A stretch of 64,000 bases of DNA from Verrucosispora sp. NA02020 (GTDB lineage: Bacteria > Actinomycetota > Actinomycetes > Mycobacteriales > Micromonosporaceae): positions 7,068,001 to 7,132,000 of the forward strand of contig NZ_CP054923.1 of the NCBI RefSeq assembly GCF_013364215.1, read 5' to 3'. Every line of letters starts with the position of its first letter. Position 1 is the stretch's first letter. The notes below the pieces were generated by a model. It did no database searches. It was not told the origin of the DNA and saw only the letters and a program-made list of their open reading frames with translations. A program made the position numbers and the translations under genes. This document shows, one piece after another, positions 40,946 to 49,313 of this stretch.

Positions 40946-41404
40946 GTGGCCCACGTCGAACTCTCGCTCTCGGAAGTGTTCGCGCCCGACCCGGGGACAC
41001 CGACAGAGCTGGGGTACGACAACTTCGGCCGGTGGGCGGCCACTGTGTCCAGTGCCGACGAGCCCTGCCTGCTGATCGACGCCGAGACCCGGGTGGTGGC
41101 CGTCTCCGCCGCCGGCTGCGAGTTGCTCGGCCTCGGCACGCCCGAGGCCGTCATCGGGCTGCCGCTGCTCGACGGTGGCCTGCGACTGCTCGACTTCACC
41201 GCGTACCGGGGCGAGTTGGCCGAGCCGGACATCGACAAGATCCCGCCACTGCTGGCGCTCGTCTCCGGCCGGATGGCCCGCGGCCTGTTACGGATCATGG
41301 CGACCACCGAGGGTGTCTCCGACGCGACCGTCGACGCGATCTCCACACCGGTGCTCGCCGACGGGGCCGTCGCCGGTTCCCTCACCTTCTTCTCCGAGCT
41401 CTGA
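40946..41404 (+). CDS. Stand-alone PAS-like protein
   Basis: Protein of 152 aa with a single PAS-like core: CLLIDAETRVVAVSAAGCELLGL, EAVIGLPLLDGGLRLLDFT..., DAISTPVLADGAVAGSLTFF. No effector domain or membrane segment is present, so it would act as a partner of another regulator. GTG 40946 follows AGGAGG at short spacing. A TTA codon is at 41288. I do not recognise a named family. Confidence 0.65.
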   Translation: MAHVELSLSEVFAPDPGTPTELGYDNFGRWAATVSSADEPCLLIDAETRVVAVSAAGCELLGLGTPEAVIGLPLLDGGLRLLDFTAYRGELAEPDIDKIPPLLALVSGRMARGLLRIMATTEGVSDATVDAISTPVLADGAVAGSLTFFSEL

Positions 41405-41535
41405 CCGGTGGCACCCGCAGACGCTGTCGGTGGGCGCCGCGTACCCGGCTGACCTTCACCTCGGCGGCGGATCCTCCTACCATGGGCTCGGCCCTGAGCA
41501 CCCCCGACGCTCGACCCCCATCGAGGATCATCCCC

Positions 41536-42201
41536 GTGCCGTCCACCCCGATCCGTCGTGCCACTCCCGCCCGGCCGGGCGCCCGCCGGTACCGCACGCG
41601 GCTGCCCGCAGTCGCCGGACTGGCCGTACTCCTGCTTTCCGGATGCGGCGAACCGCCGGACCTGCGCGACGGGTCGGCCCGGCCGACGCCGCCACCCGCC
41701 ACGGCCGCCGCGACCGGGTCGGCCACCCCGACACCGCCGCCCTTCGGCGAGCCGCCCGGCACCGTTCCGACCGGCATGCCCACCGACGCCGGTCTGGTCG
41801 CGGTCGCCTGCCCCGGCCAGCCGTCCCGGCAACGGATCCTCGACCTCGTCCGGGGTCGCGACGGGCTGCTCCCCCGCACCGCGCGGGTGCAGGTCACCAG
41901 CGGGCCGCGATGCGCCGCCGGCTGGCACTTCACCGGCATCGACGTCACCGGGTACGAGCCGCTCCAGGTGGTCACCCGCGACCAGGCCGGCACCCTGCGG
42001 CTGGTCACCGCCGGCACCGATGTCTGCTCGGTCGAGGTACGCGTGGCCGCACCCGTCGGGATCAGGACGCTGGCCTGCGGCGACGAGGGATCCGTGCCGG
42101 TGCCGGTGCCACCCGTGCCCTCCCCGCCACCGGCACCCGCACCGACGCCGTCCGGGCAGTCACCGACGCCATCGGCGTCCACACCCTCGGCGGGTGCGTA
42201 G
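41536..42201 (+). CDS. Predicted secreted lipoprotein
   Basis: Exported protein of 221 aa with a lipoprotein signal: basic N-region (PIRRATPARPGARRYRTR), hydrophobic core LPAVAGLAVLLLSGC and lipobox LSGC with Cys36. A Pro/Thr linker precedes a ~125-aa folded part containing four cysteines (ACPGQPS, RCAAG, DVCSVEV, LACGDEG), probably two disulfides. The tail is Pro/Ser-rich. GTG 41536 has GAGGA 9 nt upstream; ATG 41482 is an alternative. Function unknown; it lies just before pheA. Confidence 0.75.
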   Translation: MPSTPIRRATPARPGARRYRTRLPAVAGLAVLLLSGCGEPPDLRDGSARPTPPPATAAATGSATPTPPPFGEPPGTVPTGMPTDAGLVAVACPGQPSRQRILDLVRGRDGLLPRTARVQVTSGPRCAAGWHFTGIDVTGYEPLQVVTRDQAGTLRLVTAGTDVCSVEVRVAAPVGIRTLACGDEGSVPVPVPPVPSPPPAPAPTPSGQSPTPSASTPSAGA

Positions 42202-42211
42202 GCTGTTCGCC

Positions 42212-43168
42212 ATGCCGGGAACGCCACCGACCCGTTTCGTCTACCTCGGGCCCGAGGGCACCTTCGCCGAACAGGCGTTGCGTACGGTGCCTGCCGCCGA
42301 GCGGGGCAGCCGCACGCCGGCCCGCAGCGTCGGCGAGGCCCTGGAGGCGGTACGCGTCGGAGAGGCCGACGCCGCGCTGGTGCCGTTGGAGAACTCGATC
42401 GGCGGCGCGGTCGGGGTCACGCTCGACGAACTGGCCGAGGGCGAACCTCTGGTGATCACCCGCGAGGTGATCCTGCCGGTGCAGTTCGTGCTCGGAGCGC
42501 GGACGGGCACCCTGCTGCCGACCATCCGCAGTGTCGCCGCCCACCCGCAGGCGTCCACCCAGTGCCGGGGTTGGCTGCGGGCCCACCTGCCCGACGCGGT
42601 CGTGGTCGACGTCCTCTCCAACGGCGCCGCGGCGGCCGGTGCCGCCACCGGTGAGTACGACGCGGCGATCTGCGCACCCATCGGCGCGGCCCGGCACCGG
42701 CTCGCCGTGCTGGCCGACAAGATCGCCGACCATCCGGACGCGGTCACCCGGTTCGCGCTGCTGTCCCGCCCCGGCCCGCCTCCGCCGCCCACCGGCGACG
42801 ACGTGACCTCGCTGGCGGTCTACATCGCCCACGACCGGGTGGGCGCGCTGTTGTCCGTGCTGATGGAACTCGCCGTACGCGGGGCGAACCTGACCCGGAT
42901 CGAGTCCCGTCCGACCGGTGAGGCGCTGGGCCGGTACGTCTTCTTCCTCGACTGCACCGGCCACGTCGCCGACAACCGGCTCGGTGAGGCCCTCCAGGGG
43001 CTGCGACGGATCTGCGCCGACGTCCGCTTCCTCGGTTCGTACCCCCGGCACCGGTGGGACGGCACGGCCGGCGACCGGCCGGTGCCGGCCCCGGCCGGTC
43101 TCTCCGACGCCGACTACACCGACGCCGCAGCCTGGCTCGCCCGGATCCGGGCGGGCGAGCTGGGCTGA
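42212..43168 (+). CDS. pheA: Prephenate dehydratase
   Basis: Cytoplasmic enzyme of 318 aa converting prephenate to phenylpyruvate in phenylalanine synthesis. The catalytic domain runs from YLGPEGTFAEQAL through VPLENSIGGAVGVTLDEL to the hallmark TRFALLSRP; the C-terminal ACT domain (~195-275) includes GALLSVLMELAVRGANLTRIESRPTGEALGRYVFFLD, which gives phenylalanine feedback control in the family. No chorismate mutase domain. ATG 42212 lies 7 nt after TAGGCT. Confidence 0.95.
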   Translation: MPGTPPTRFVYLGPEGTFAEQALRTVPAAERGSRTPARSVGEALEAVRVGEADAALVPLENSIGGAVGVTLDELAEGEPLVITREVILPVQFVLGARTGTLLPTIRSVAAHPQASTQCRGWLRAHLPDAVVVDVLSNGAAAAGAATGEYDAAICAPIGAARHRLAVLADKIADHPDAVTRFALLSRPGPPPPPTGDDVTSLAVYIAHDRVGALLSVLMELAVRGANLTRIESRPTGEALGRYVFFLDCTGHVADNRLGEALQGLRRICADVRFLGSYPRHRWDGTAGDRPVPAPAGLSDADYTDAAAWLARIRAGELG

Positions 43169-43178
43169 GTGGCCGGGC

Positions 43179-43895
43179 TCAGCGGAACAGGCCGCCGAGC
43201 ACCCCGCCCTGCTCCTGCTGGCCGCTGCCCATCACCGGCGGCTCCTCGGAGGGCTGGACGACGACGAAGCCCCGCCCGGCGAAGCTCATCGTGTACGCCT
43301 CACCGGTGGTCCGCCCCAGCAGCGTGCCGAGCCCGAGCTGATCGGCCCGGTGGTAGCCCGTCTGCAGGCCCGCCGACCAGCAGACGGCGGCCTGCGGGTC
43401 CACGTAGGTGGGGGCGTCGACGCTGAGCACGACCGGGGTGCCCCGGGTGGTCACCGCGATCCGGCCCTGACCGGAGAAGACGCAGTTGAACAGGCCGGTC
43501 GAGGCCATGCCCGCGCCGCCGACCATCTTGATGTCGTAGCTCAGCGTCGAATCGAAGGCCAGCACGCTGGACCCGTTGATGGAGAGGGCGTCCCCCGGCT
43601 CCAGGTCGATGACGTGCACGTCCTTGGCGAAGTCGGCGAGGAAGACGTCGCCCTGACCGGTCAGCTTCATCAGCGGCACACCCTCGCCGGTGAGCTTCTG
43701 CTTGATGAAGTTGCCGAGCCCGCCGGAGCCGAGCGCCTGGAACTGCACCTGCCCCTGGTACGCGACCATCGAGCCGACGCGGGCCATCGCCTCGCCGTTC
43801 AGCTCGATCTTCAACATCTTGGCGTTCTGCAGCCGCATACCGGGCTGCGCGGACTCCTTCTCCAGGTTCGCCGCTGAGAACAGCTCGCTACGCAT
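43179..43895 (-). CDS. AIM24 family protein
   Basis: Protein of 238 aa with the double beta-barrel AIM24/TIGR00266-type sequence: QNAKMLKIELNGEAMARVGSMVAYQG, FADFAKDVHVIDLEPGD..., SINGSSVLAFDSTLSYD and VDPQAAVCWSAGLQ. No signal peptide. The C-terminus is Gln/Gly-rich. Bacterial members have no settled function; a role in envelope stress has been proposed for some. ATG 43895 has GGGAGG upstream. It converges on pheA with a 10-bp gap. Confidence 0.88.
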   Translation of the reverse strand: MRSELFSAANLEKESAQPGMRLQNAKMLKIELNGEAMARVGSMVAYQGQVQFQALGSGGLGNFIKQKLTGEGVPLMKLTGQGDVFLADFAKDVHVIDLEPGDALSINGSSVLAFDSTLSYDIKMVGGAGMASTGLFNCVFSGQGRIAVTTRGTPVVLSVDAPTYVDPQAAVCWSAGLQTGYHRADQLGLGTLLGRTTGEAYTMSFAGRGFVVVQPSEEPPVMGSGQQEQGGVLGGLFR

Positions 43896-43961
43896 GGGTT
43901 CCCTCCCGTACTCGCCGTGTCTGGCCAGACGGTAGGGCAGCGCCGCAAGAGGGCCAAGCGG

Positions 43962-44330
43962 TCAGCCCCAGCCGAGTTCGTGCAGTCGCGCGTCGTCGAT
44001 GCCGAAGTGGTGGGCGATCTCGTGCACCACGGTCACCGCGACCTCGTCGATGACGTCGTCGTCGGTGTCGCAGATCCGCAGGATCGGGTTGCGGTAGATC
44101 AGGATGCGGTCCGGCAGGACTCCGGCGTAGTCCCAGCCCCGGTCGGTCAACGCGTGTCCCTCGTAGAGGCCGAGCAGGTCCTCGCCCGGGGGCGGGTCGT
44201 CCTCGACCAGGATCACCACGTTGCTCATCAGCGCCAGCAGTTCCTCCGGAACCTCGTCCAGCGCCTCCCCCACCAACTCCTCGAACCGCTCGCGCTCCAT
44301 CTCGACCGCCACACCCTCATTGTTCCTCAC
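43962..44330 (-). CDS. Zincin-like metallopeptidase family protein
   Basis: Protein of 122 aa with the motif VVHEIAHHFGIDDARL, i.e. HExxHxxGxxD as in metzincin-like mini-proteases (Zincin_1 family). The conserved DEVPEELLALMSNVVILVEDDPP and LPDRILIYRNPI are also present. Short family members are widespread in actinobacteria and no substrate is known. The start could be GTG 44330, GTG 44312 or ATG 44300; none has an ideal ribosome site. Confidence 0.82.
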   Translation of the reverse strand: MRNNEGVAVEMERERFEELVGEALDEVPEELLALMSNVVILVEDDPPPGEDLLGLYEGHALTDRGWDYAGVLPDRILIYRNPILRICDTDDDVIDEVAVTVVHEIAHHFGIDDARLHELGWG

Positions 44331-44339
44331 CCGACGCGC

Positions 44340-44395
44340 GATCTCGCGCCTCCGAGGCCCACGGACGGTCTGCGGGGTGCCGGAGGCGCGAGATC
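44340..44395 (-). terminator. Hairpin after the OsmC gene
   Basis: 15-bp perfect inverted repeat GATCTCGCGCCTCCG / CGGAGGCGCGAGATC with a 26-nt loop, between the OsmC stop (44408) and the zincin-like gene, both on the minus strand. Confidence 0.6.
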
Positions 44396-44407
44396 AGCGC
44401 AGGGCGG

Positions 44408-44839
44408 TCAGGAGGCGAGGCGGGCGGTGAGGGTGATCTCCGCACCGGGCGACAGCAGGCGCGAGATCGGGCAGTTCTGCTTCGCGGCCTCGGCCAGCTT
44501 CGCGAACTGCGCCTCGTCGATGCCGGGGACCTCACCGACGGTGTCCAGCTCGATGCGGGTCACCGTCATTCCGGCGTCGGTCTTGTCCAGGTGCACCTTG
44601 GCGGTGGTCTCCACCGACGTGGCGGTGGTCCCGGCGTCGGCGAGCGCCTTGGAGAAGGCCATCGAGAAGCAGCCGGCGTGCGCGGCGCCGATCAACTCCT
44701 CGGGGTTGGTGCCCTCTCCCTCCTCGAAACGGGACTTGAAGGAGTAGTTCCCCTGCATCCCTCCCTTGCCGGTACTGATCGTGCCGGAGCCCTCGGGAAG
44801 GTTGCCCTGCCAGCGTGCGGAAGCGGTACGGATAGGCAT
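44408..44839 (-). CDS. OsmC-family peroxiredoxin-like protein
   Basis: Cytoplasmic thiol peroxidase of 143 aa of the OsmC subgroup, reducing organic hydroperoxides. NPEELIGAAHAGCFSMAFSKAL carries the peroxidatic cysteine and QNCPISRLL the resolving one; ARWQGNLPEGSGTIS at the N-terminus is typical of OsmC rather than Ohr. ATG 44839 lies 7 nt after TAGCGT (44847-44852, minus strand). Divergent from the membrane protein gene. Confidence 0.92.
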   Translation of the reverse strand: MPIRTASARWQGNLPEGSGTISTGKGGMQGNYSFKSRFEEGEGTNPEELIGAAHAGCFSMAFSKALADAGTTATSVETTAKVHLDKTDAGMTVTRIELDTVGEVPGIDEAQFAKLAEAAKQNCPISRLLSPGAEITLTARLAS

Positions 44840-44998
44840 GCACCTGACGCTAGTCCACCGGACGCCGGCAGGCGACCGACCAGCGGGGCTCACTGCGGGG
44901 AACCGCACGTCACCGGCCTGCTGTGGAATGATTCACGCCGACCCACCGTCCTGGTCAGCGCCGCACCCGGCGTCCAGGCTCCGACGAGAGGGCGAACG

Positions 44999-45748
44999 AT
45001 GACCAACGACCTCCCCATCCCCCGGCAGGACGAACGCGCCGACGGTGCCAGCGTCCTCGAATGGGGTGCGGCGGACGAGTCGACGGGCGGGAGTCGCCTC
45101 CGGCGGGCCGTCTCCGGCCTCGGCCGGGACCACCGGGTGCCCCTGCTCCTGGCCGGGCTGGGCGCGGCCGCCGCCGTCGCCTCGCTGCTCGGCGAGTGGG
45201 TGACGATGACCATCCCCACCGGCCCCGATCCCACCGGTCCGCTGGAGGTGACCAACGGGGTCGCCGAGATCGGCGGGTTGGGCACCGGCTACCTGACCGG
45301 TCTCCTGGGGCTCGGGTGCACGGTGGCGCTCGCGCTGCGGGGCACCAGGGCCGCACAGGTCAACGCCCGGGTGGCCGGTCTGGCGCTCGCCGCCGGCATG
45401 ATCGCGCTGCTCGCGGCGACCACGTCGTCGCTCGGCGACGCGGCCCGCCGGGGGCTGATGTTCTACTCCGGCGAGGAGACCTTCCGGACCGAGCACGGAC
45501 GTGGCCTGTTCATGGCCTTCGCGGCCGTGCTGCTGTTCGCCGCCGCACTCGTCCGGATCGCGCCCGCCGGGGCCGAGGTGACGCCGAGCGGGGCACCGGC
45601 CGACCCGGACGACGCAGCCACCGATCCGACGGCACGGCGGCGCTCCCGACGGCGGGCCGCCCAGGAGGACCCGGACGAGGGGCGCCCGCCGGCCGACATC
45701 ACCGTCTCCCCGACGGTCCCGTTCGCCCGCGAGTCCCCGCCCGACTGA
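44999..45748 (+). CDS. Four-helix membrane protein of unknown function
   Basis: Protein of 249 aa with a charged N-terminus and four predicted helices: VPLLLAGLGAAAAVASLLGEW, GLGTGYLTGLLGLGCTVALAL, VAGLALAAGMIALLAATTSSL and GLFMAFAAVLLFAAALVRIAP. The C-terminal ~70 residues are hydrophilic (DDAATDPTARRRSRRRAAQEDPDE). ATG 44999 follows GAGAGGG. I do not recognise a family; a bipartite repeat follows directly. Confidence 0.7.
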   Translation: MTNDLPIPRQDERADGASVLEWGAADESTGGSRLRRAVSGLGRDHRVPLLLAGLGAAAAVASLLGEWVTMTIPTGPDPTGPLEVTNGVAEIGGLGTGYLTGLLGLGCTVALALRGTRAAQVNARVAGLALAAGMIALLAATTSSLGDAARRGLMFYSGEETFRTEHGRGLFMAFAAVLLFAAALVRIAPAGAEVTPSGAPADPDDAATDPTARRRSRRRAAQEDPDEGRPPADITVSPTVPFARESPPD

Positions 45749-45750
45749 GG

Positions 45751-45806
45751 TGTAAGGAAGGGCCCCTTCCTAACGCCTGGTGTATATAAAGGGTCCCCTC
45801 CTTACA
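45751..45806. repeat. Bipartite palindromic element, copy 5
   Basis: The best preserved copy: TGTAAGGAAGGGCCCCTTCC-TAACGCCTGGTGTATATA-AAGGGTCCCCTCCTTACA. The outer TGTAAGGA/TCCTTACA ends also pair, so it can fold as one long or two short hairpins. Confidence 0.9.
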
Positions 45807-46002
45807 TCTCAGCGGCGACCAGAGTGGCGGCGGTCCTGCCCGAAACGTCACCTCGCGGCAGCCGTCCGTTGGCATCCGATTCGCCGGGAAGCCGTGGTTG
45901 CGACCTGTTTACCGAGGTACGGTTGCTGCCCGCCGTCACGCCGGGTCGCCTACCCGGCGACCAGTACGGCTGGCCGCGACGGCGGCGGGCGAAGGAGGAA
46001 CC

Positions 46003-46824
46003 ATGACCCGCCCGGGCCTGCCCAAGCTGATCGCCACCGACCTGGACGGGACTCTCGTCCGCAGCGACGACACCGTCTCGGCGTACACCCATGAGGTTCT
46101 CGACCGGGTGCGTGCCGCCGGCATCCCCGTGGTCGGCGCCACCGGTCGCGGACCCCGGCTGACCGAGCTGACCCGAAACGACATCCGTGCCGCCGACTTC
46201 CTGGTGCTGGCCGGCGGCGGTCGGGTGGTGGACCAGAGCGACCCGGCCGGGCCGGTGGTGCTCTGTGACGAGCGCCTCGCAAGCGACGTGCTGGCCGGTC
46301 TGCTGGCCGATCTGGAGGTCGCGGTCGGCCCGCTGACGGTGATGGTCGAGGCCTCCGACGAGCACGAGGCGCCGCTCTGGGGCGACTACCACCCGGACTG
46401 GCCCTACCCGGACCGGTTCGAGGTCCGCACCCGGGACGAGTGCCTCGCCGGTGACGTGATCAAGGCGTTCGTGCGGACCGCCGACCACCATGTCGACGAG
46501 TTGCTGGCGGTCGCCCGGGAGATCGTGCCGCCGCACCTGGCCACGCTCACCCAGGCCGGGCTCGGTTTCATCGAGATCTGCCCGCCCGGGGTGGACAAGG
46601 CCTCCGGCCTGACCGTGGTCGCGCAGTCCCTCGGCGTGGATCCAGCCGAGGTGCTGGTCTTCGGCGACATGCCGAACGACCTGCCGATGTTCGAGTGGGC
46701 CGGCTGGGCGCGGGTGGCCGTCGCCAACGCGCACCCGAGCGTACGCGCCGCCGCCGACGACATCACTCTGCGTAACGACGACGACGGGGTCGCGGTCTAC
46801 CTCGACCGGCTACTGTCCAGGTGA
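46003..46824 (+). CDS. HAD-superfamily Cof-type phosphatase 1
   Basis: Cytoplasmic phosphatase of 273 aa, HAD subclass IIB. Motif I is IATDLDGTLV (nucleophile D13), motif II GATGRG, a Cof-type cap, motif III lysine DKASGLTVVAQSLGV and motif IV VFGDMPNDLPMFEWAG. Substrates in this group are sugar phosphates, PLP or flavin phosphates. ATG 46003 has the strong AAGGAGG. Its stop overlaps the start of a paralogous gene; the two form a tandem pair. Confidence 0.92.
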   Translation: MTRPGLPKLIATDLDGTLVRSDDTVSAYTHEVLDRVRAAGIPVVGATGRGPRLTELTRNDIRAADFLVLAGGGRVVDQSDPAGPVVLCDERLASDVLAGLLADLEVAVGPLTVMVEASDEHEAPLWGDYHPDWPYPDRFEVRTRDECLAGDVIKAFVRTADHHVDELLAVAREIVPPHLATLTQAGLGFIEICPPGVDKASGLTVVAQSLGVDPAEVLVFGDMPNDLPMFEWAGWARVAVANAHPSVRAAADDITLRNDDDGVAVYLDRLLSR

Positions 46825-47636
46825 TGGACGCGACGCCCGGCCTGATCGCCACCGACATCGACGGCACGCTGCTCCGCGACGACCGCACGCTGAGTGCCCA
46901 CACCGCTGCGGTGCTGGCCCGGATCTCCGCCCGGGGCACGCCGGTCGTGCTGGTCACCGGCCGTCCGATCCGTTGGCTCCGACTCGTGTACGAGCAGCTC
47001 GCCGAGCCGGTGCCGGCGGTCTGCGCCAACGGCGCGGTGGTCTACGACCCCGTCGACGACCAGGTGCTGCGTGCCGATCCCCTGGCGCCGGAGTTGCTCG
47101 CCGAGGTGGCGGAGCGCCTGCGGGCGGAGGTGCCGGGCGTGAGCCTCGCGGTGGAGATCGTCGACAGCCGGGAGATGCGGCACGAGGCGCACTATCCGGT
47201 GCGCTGGGAGGCCGGTGACGCGGCGATCAGGGTTGTGGACAAGCCGGAGGAGCTGCTGTCGGCGCCGGCGGTGAAGCTGCTGGTCCGGGCCGGTGACCAG
47301 GATCCGGACCGGTTCACCGAGATGATCTCGACCGCGTTGGCGGGGCTGGCGGAGGCCACCCACTCGTCGAACTCCGGACTGGTGGAGATCTCGGCGGCCG
47401 GGGTGACGAAGGCGGCCGGGCTGGCCTGGTACTGCCACCGGATCGGCGTCGACCCGGCCGACGTGCTGGCCTTCGGCGACATGCCGAACGACGTACCGAT
47501 GCTGACCTGGGCCGGCCGGGCGGTGGCGGTGGCCAACGCGCACCCCACCGTGCTGGCGGTCGCCGACGACGTCACCTCGACGAACTCCACCGACGGCGTG
47601 GCCGCGTACCTGGAGAAGGTCTTCGGGGCCGACTGA
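46824..47636 (+). CDS. HAD-superfamily Cof-type phosphatase 2
   Basis: HAD IIB phosphatase of 270 aa, paralogous to the preceding gene: IATDIDGTLLRDD (motif I), VTGRPIRWL, AAGVTKAAGLAWYCHRIGV (motif III lysine) and AFGDMPNDVPMLTWAG (motif IV). ATG 46824 lies 7 nt after TACTGT (46811-46816); GTG 46821 is equally in frame. A DnaA-box-like TGTGGACAA occurs inside at 47234. It may act with its neighbour on related phosphates. Confidence 0.92.
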   Translation: MDATPGLIATDIDGTLLRDDRTLSAHTAAVLARISARGTPVVLVTGRPIRWLRLVYEQLAEPVPAVCANGAVVYDPVDDQVLRADPLAPELLAEVAERLRAEVPGVSLAVEIVDSREMRHEAHYPVRWEAGDAAIRVVDKPEELLSAPAVKLLVRAGDQDPDRFTEMISTALAGLAEATHSSNSGLVEISAAGVTKAAGLAWYCHRIGVDPADVLAFGDMPNDVPMLTWAGRAVAVANAHPTVLAVADDVTSTNSTDGVAAYLEKVFGAD

Positions 47637-47643
47637 CGGCGCG

Positions 47644-47679
47644 GCGCGTCGTGCGACCCGGTGAGGTCGCACGACGCGC
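47644..47679. terminator. Strong bidirectional terminator hairpin
   Basis: 15-bp perfect stem GCGCGTCGTGCGACC / GGTCGCACGACGCGC with a 6-nt loop, centred between the convergent HAD phosphatase 2 and Bpa genes. Confidence 0.8.
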
Positions 47680-47686
47680 GCGGTGG

Positions 47687-48289
47687 TCAGAGGTACTGAC
47701 CGGTGCTGTGTCCTTCGCCACCGGCACCACCCGGCTGGCCCATGCCGGGCATCCCCGGCAGCACCGCCCCGGCGGGGCCGCTGGGCAGCGCCTGCCGGCC
47801 GGAACGCATCTGTTCGAGCTGTACCCGGGCGGCCATCTGCTGCGCCACCAGGGCGGCCTGGATGCCGTGGAACAGGCCCTCCAGCCAGCCGACGAGCTGG
47901 GCGTGGGCGATCCGCAGCTCGCCCTCGCTGGGCGCCTGGTCCTCGGCGAACGGCAGCGAGAGCCGTTCGAGTTCCTCGCGCAGCTCGGGGGCGAGGCCCT
48001 CCTTGAGCTCGACGATCGAGCGTTCGTGGATCTCCCGCATCCGGTGTCGGCTGGCGTCGTCGAGTGGGGCCGCCTTGACCTCCTCCAGGAGCTGCTTGAT
48101 CATGCTGCCGATCCGCATCACCTTGGCCGGCTGCTCGACCAGGCGCGTCGGGTCCTCGCCGGGGCCCTCGTCGGTCTGTACGGTGCCGACCGGGCGGCCG
48201 TCCGGCCCGACCACCACCACCGTGCCGGAGCGCCCGGCATCGTCCTGGCCAGGCTCGTCGTTCTGTCCAGCTGAGTGTGCTTCGGTCAT
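47687..48289 (-). CDS. bpa: Bacterial proteasome activator Bpa (DUF2587)
   Basis: ATP-independent activator of the 20S proteasome, 200 aa. A disordered N-terminus precedes the four-helix core (RLVEQPAKVMRIGSMIKQLLEEVKAAPLDD..., IHERSIVELKEGLAPELREELERLSLPF, AHAQLVGWLEGLFHGIQAALVAQQMAARVQLEQMR). The Gly/Pro-rich tail ends GHSTGQYL, the HbYX-type motif that docks into the proteasome in mycobacteria. ATG 48289 lies 8 nt after TAAAGA. It implies the organism has a Pup-proteasome system elsewhere. Confidence 0.95.
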   Translation of the reverse strand: MTEAHSAGQNDEPGQDDAGRSGTVVVVGPDGRPVGTVQTDEGPGEDPTRLVEQPAKVMRIGSMIKQLLEEVKAAPLDDASRHRMREIHERSIVELKEGLAPELREELERLSLPFAEDQAPSEGELRIAHAQLVGWLEGLFHGIQAALVAQQMAARVQLEQMRSGRQALPSGPAGAVLPGMPGMGQPGGAGGEGHSTGQYL

Positions 48290-48436
48290 GGCACCCATCT
48301 TTACCCAGTCCCCGCCGTTCCCGCCCGGCGGCCCGGTGCACGGACCCCTCGCCCGTTCTCTCCGCCCTGCGATGCACCGGTCACCGCGCGTTCCACCCGG
48401 CACCGGGCCCGGCGCGTTGCGCGCTACGGTCGGCCG

Positions 48437-49234
48437 ATGACCTCCGACCCGCGGGCCGTGCTGACCCGTCCCGCTGCCGCCCCGGACGTCACGGTCGCCT
48501 ACGGCGAGCACCCTGACCAGGTCGCCGACCTGCGCCGGCCGTCCGGCACCGGGTCCTCCCGACGGCTGGTGGTCGTGGTACACGGGGGCTTCTGGCGCCA
48601 CGAGTACGACCGGCGGCACACCGACTCGATGGCCGCCGCGCTCGCCGCGCTCGGCCATCCGGTGGCACAGGTGGAGTACCGGCGGACCGGGCAACCCGGC
48701 GGCGGCTGGCCCGGCACGACGGACGACGTCCTGGCCGCGGTGACCGCACTTCCCCGGCTGGCGGCCGAGGTGCTGCCCGGTCTGGTGACACCGACACCAG
48801 CGGTCCTGGTCGGTCATTCCGCCGGTGGCCACCTCGCCCTGCACGCGGCGCGACACGTGCCGGAGGCGGTGGCGGGAGTGCTCGCTCTCGCGCCGGTCGC
48901 CGACCTCGCCGAGGGGTACCGGCTGGACCTGGACGGGGGTGCGGTGGCGGCCCTGCTGGGTGGTGGTCCGGCCGACGTACCCGACCGGTACGCGGCTGTC
49001 GACCCGCGATCCGTGGTACCGCTCCCGACACGCACCGTAGTGATGCACGGCACGCTCGACGAACAGGTTCCGGTCGCCATGAGCAGGGCGTACGTGGCCG
49101 CAAACCAGGCAGCCGGGGCCGATATGCGCCTTGTAGAGCTTTCCGGATGCGAGCATTTCGGGCTCATCGACCCCGAGGCGCCGGCCTGGCCCAAGGTAAC
49201 CAGCGTGTTGCGGTCTCTTGGCGAAGATCATTAA
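48437..49234 (+). CDS. Alpha/beta hydrolase
   Basis: Cytoplasmic serine hydrolase of 265 aa. The oxyanion motif HGGFWRHEYD, nucleophile elbow GHSAGGHLAL, an acid in HGTLDEQVP and the catalytic His in GCEHFGLID place it in the BD-FAE/kynurenine-formamidase-like carboxylesterase group. Substrate unknown. ATG 48437 lies 6 nt after TACGGT (48425-48430). Confidence 0.9.
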   Translation: MTSDPRAVLTRPAAAPDVTVAYGEHPDQVADLRRPSGTGSSRRLVVVVHGGFWRHEYDRRHTDSMAAALAALGHPVAQVEYRRTGQPGGGWPGTTDDVLAAVTALPRLAAEVLPGLVTPTPAVLVGHSAGGHLALHAARHVPEAVAGVLALAPVADLAEGYRLDLDGGAVAALLGGGPADVPDRYAAVDPRSVVPLPTRTVVMHGTLDEQVPVAMSRAYVAANQAAGADMRLVELSGCEHFGLIDPEAPAWPKVTSVLRSLGEDH

Positions 49235-49313
49235 TCATTGACGCAGCGTCGCGAAGCAGGTAGAACGCCGATGGGGCGTACCCGCCCAGGCAACGCGTGT
49301 TGAAGGGAACCCG

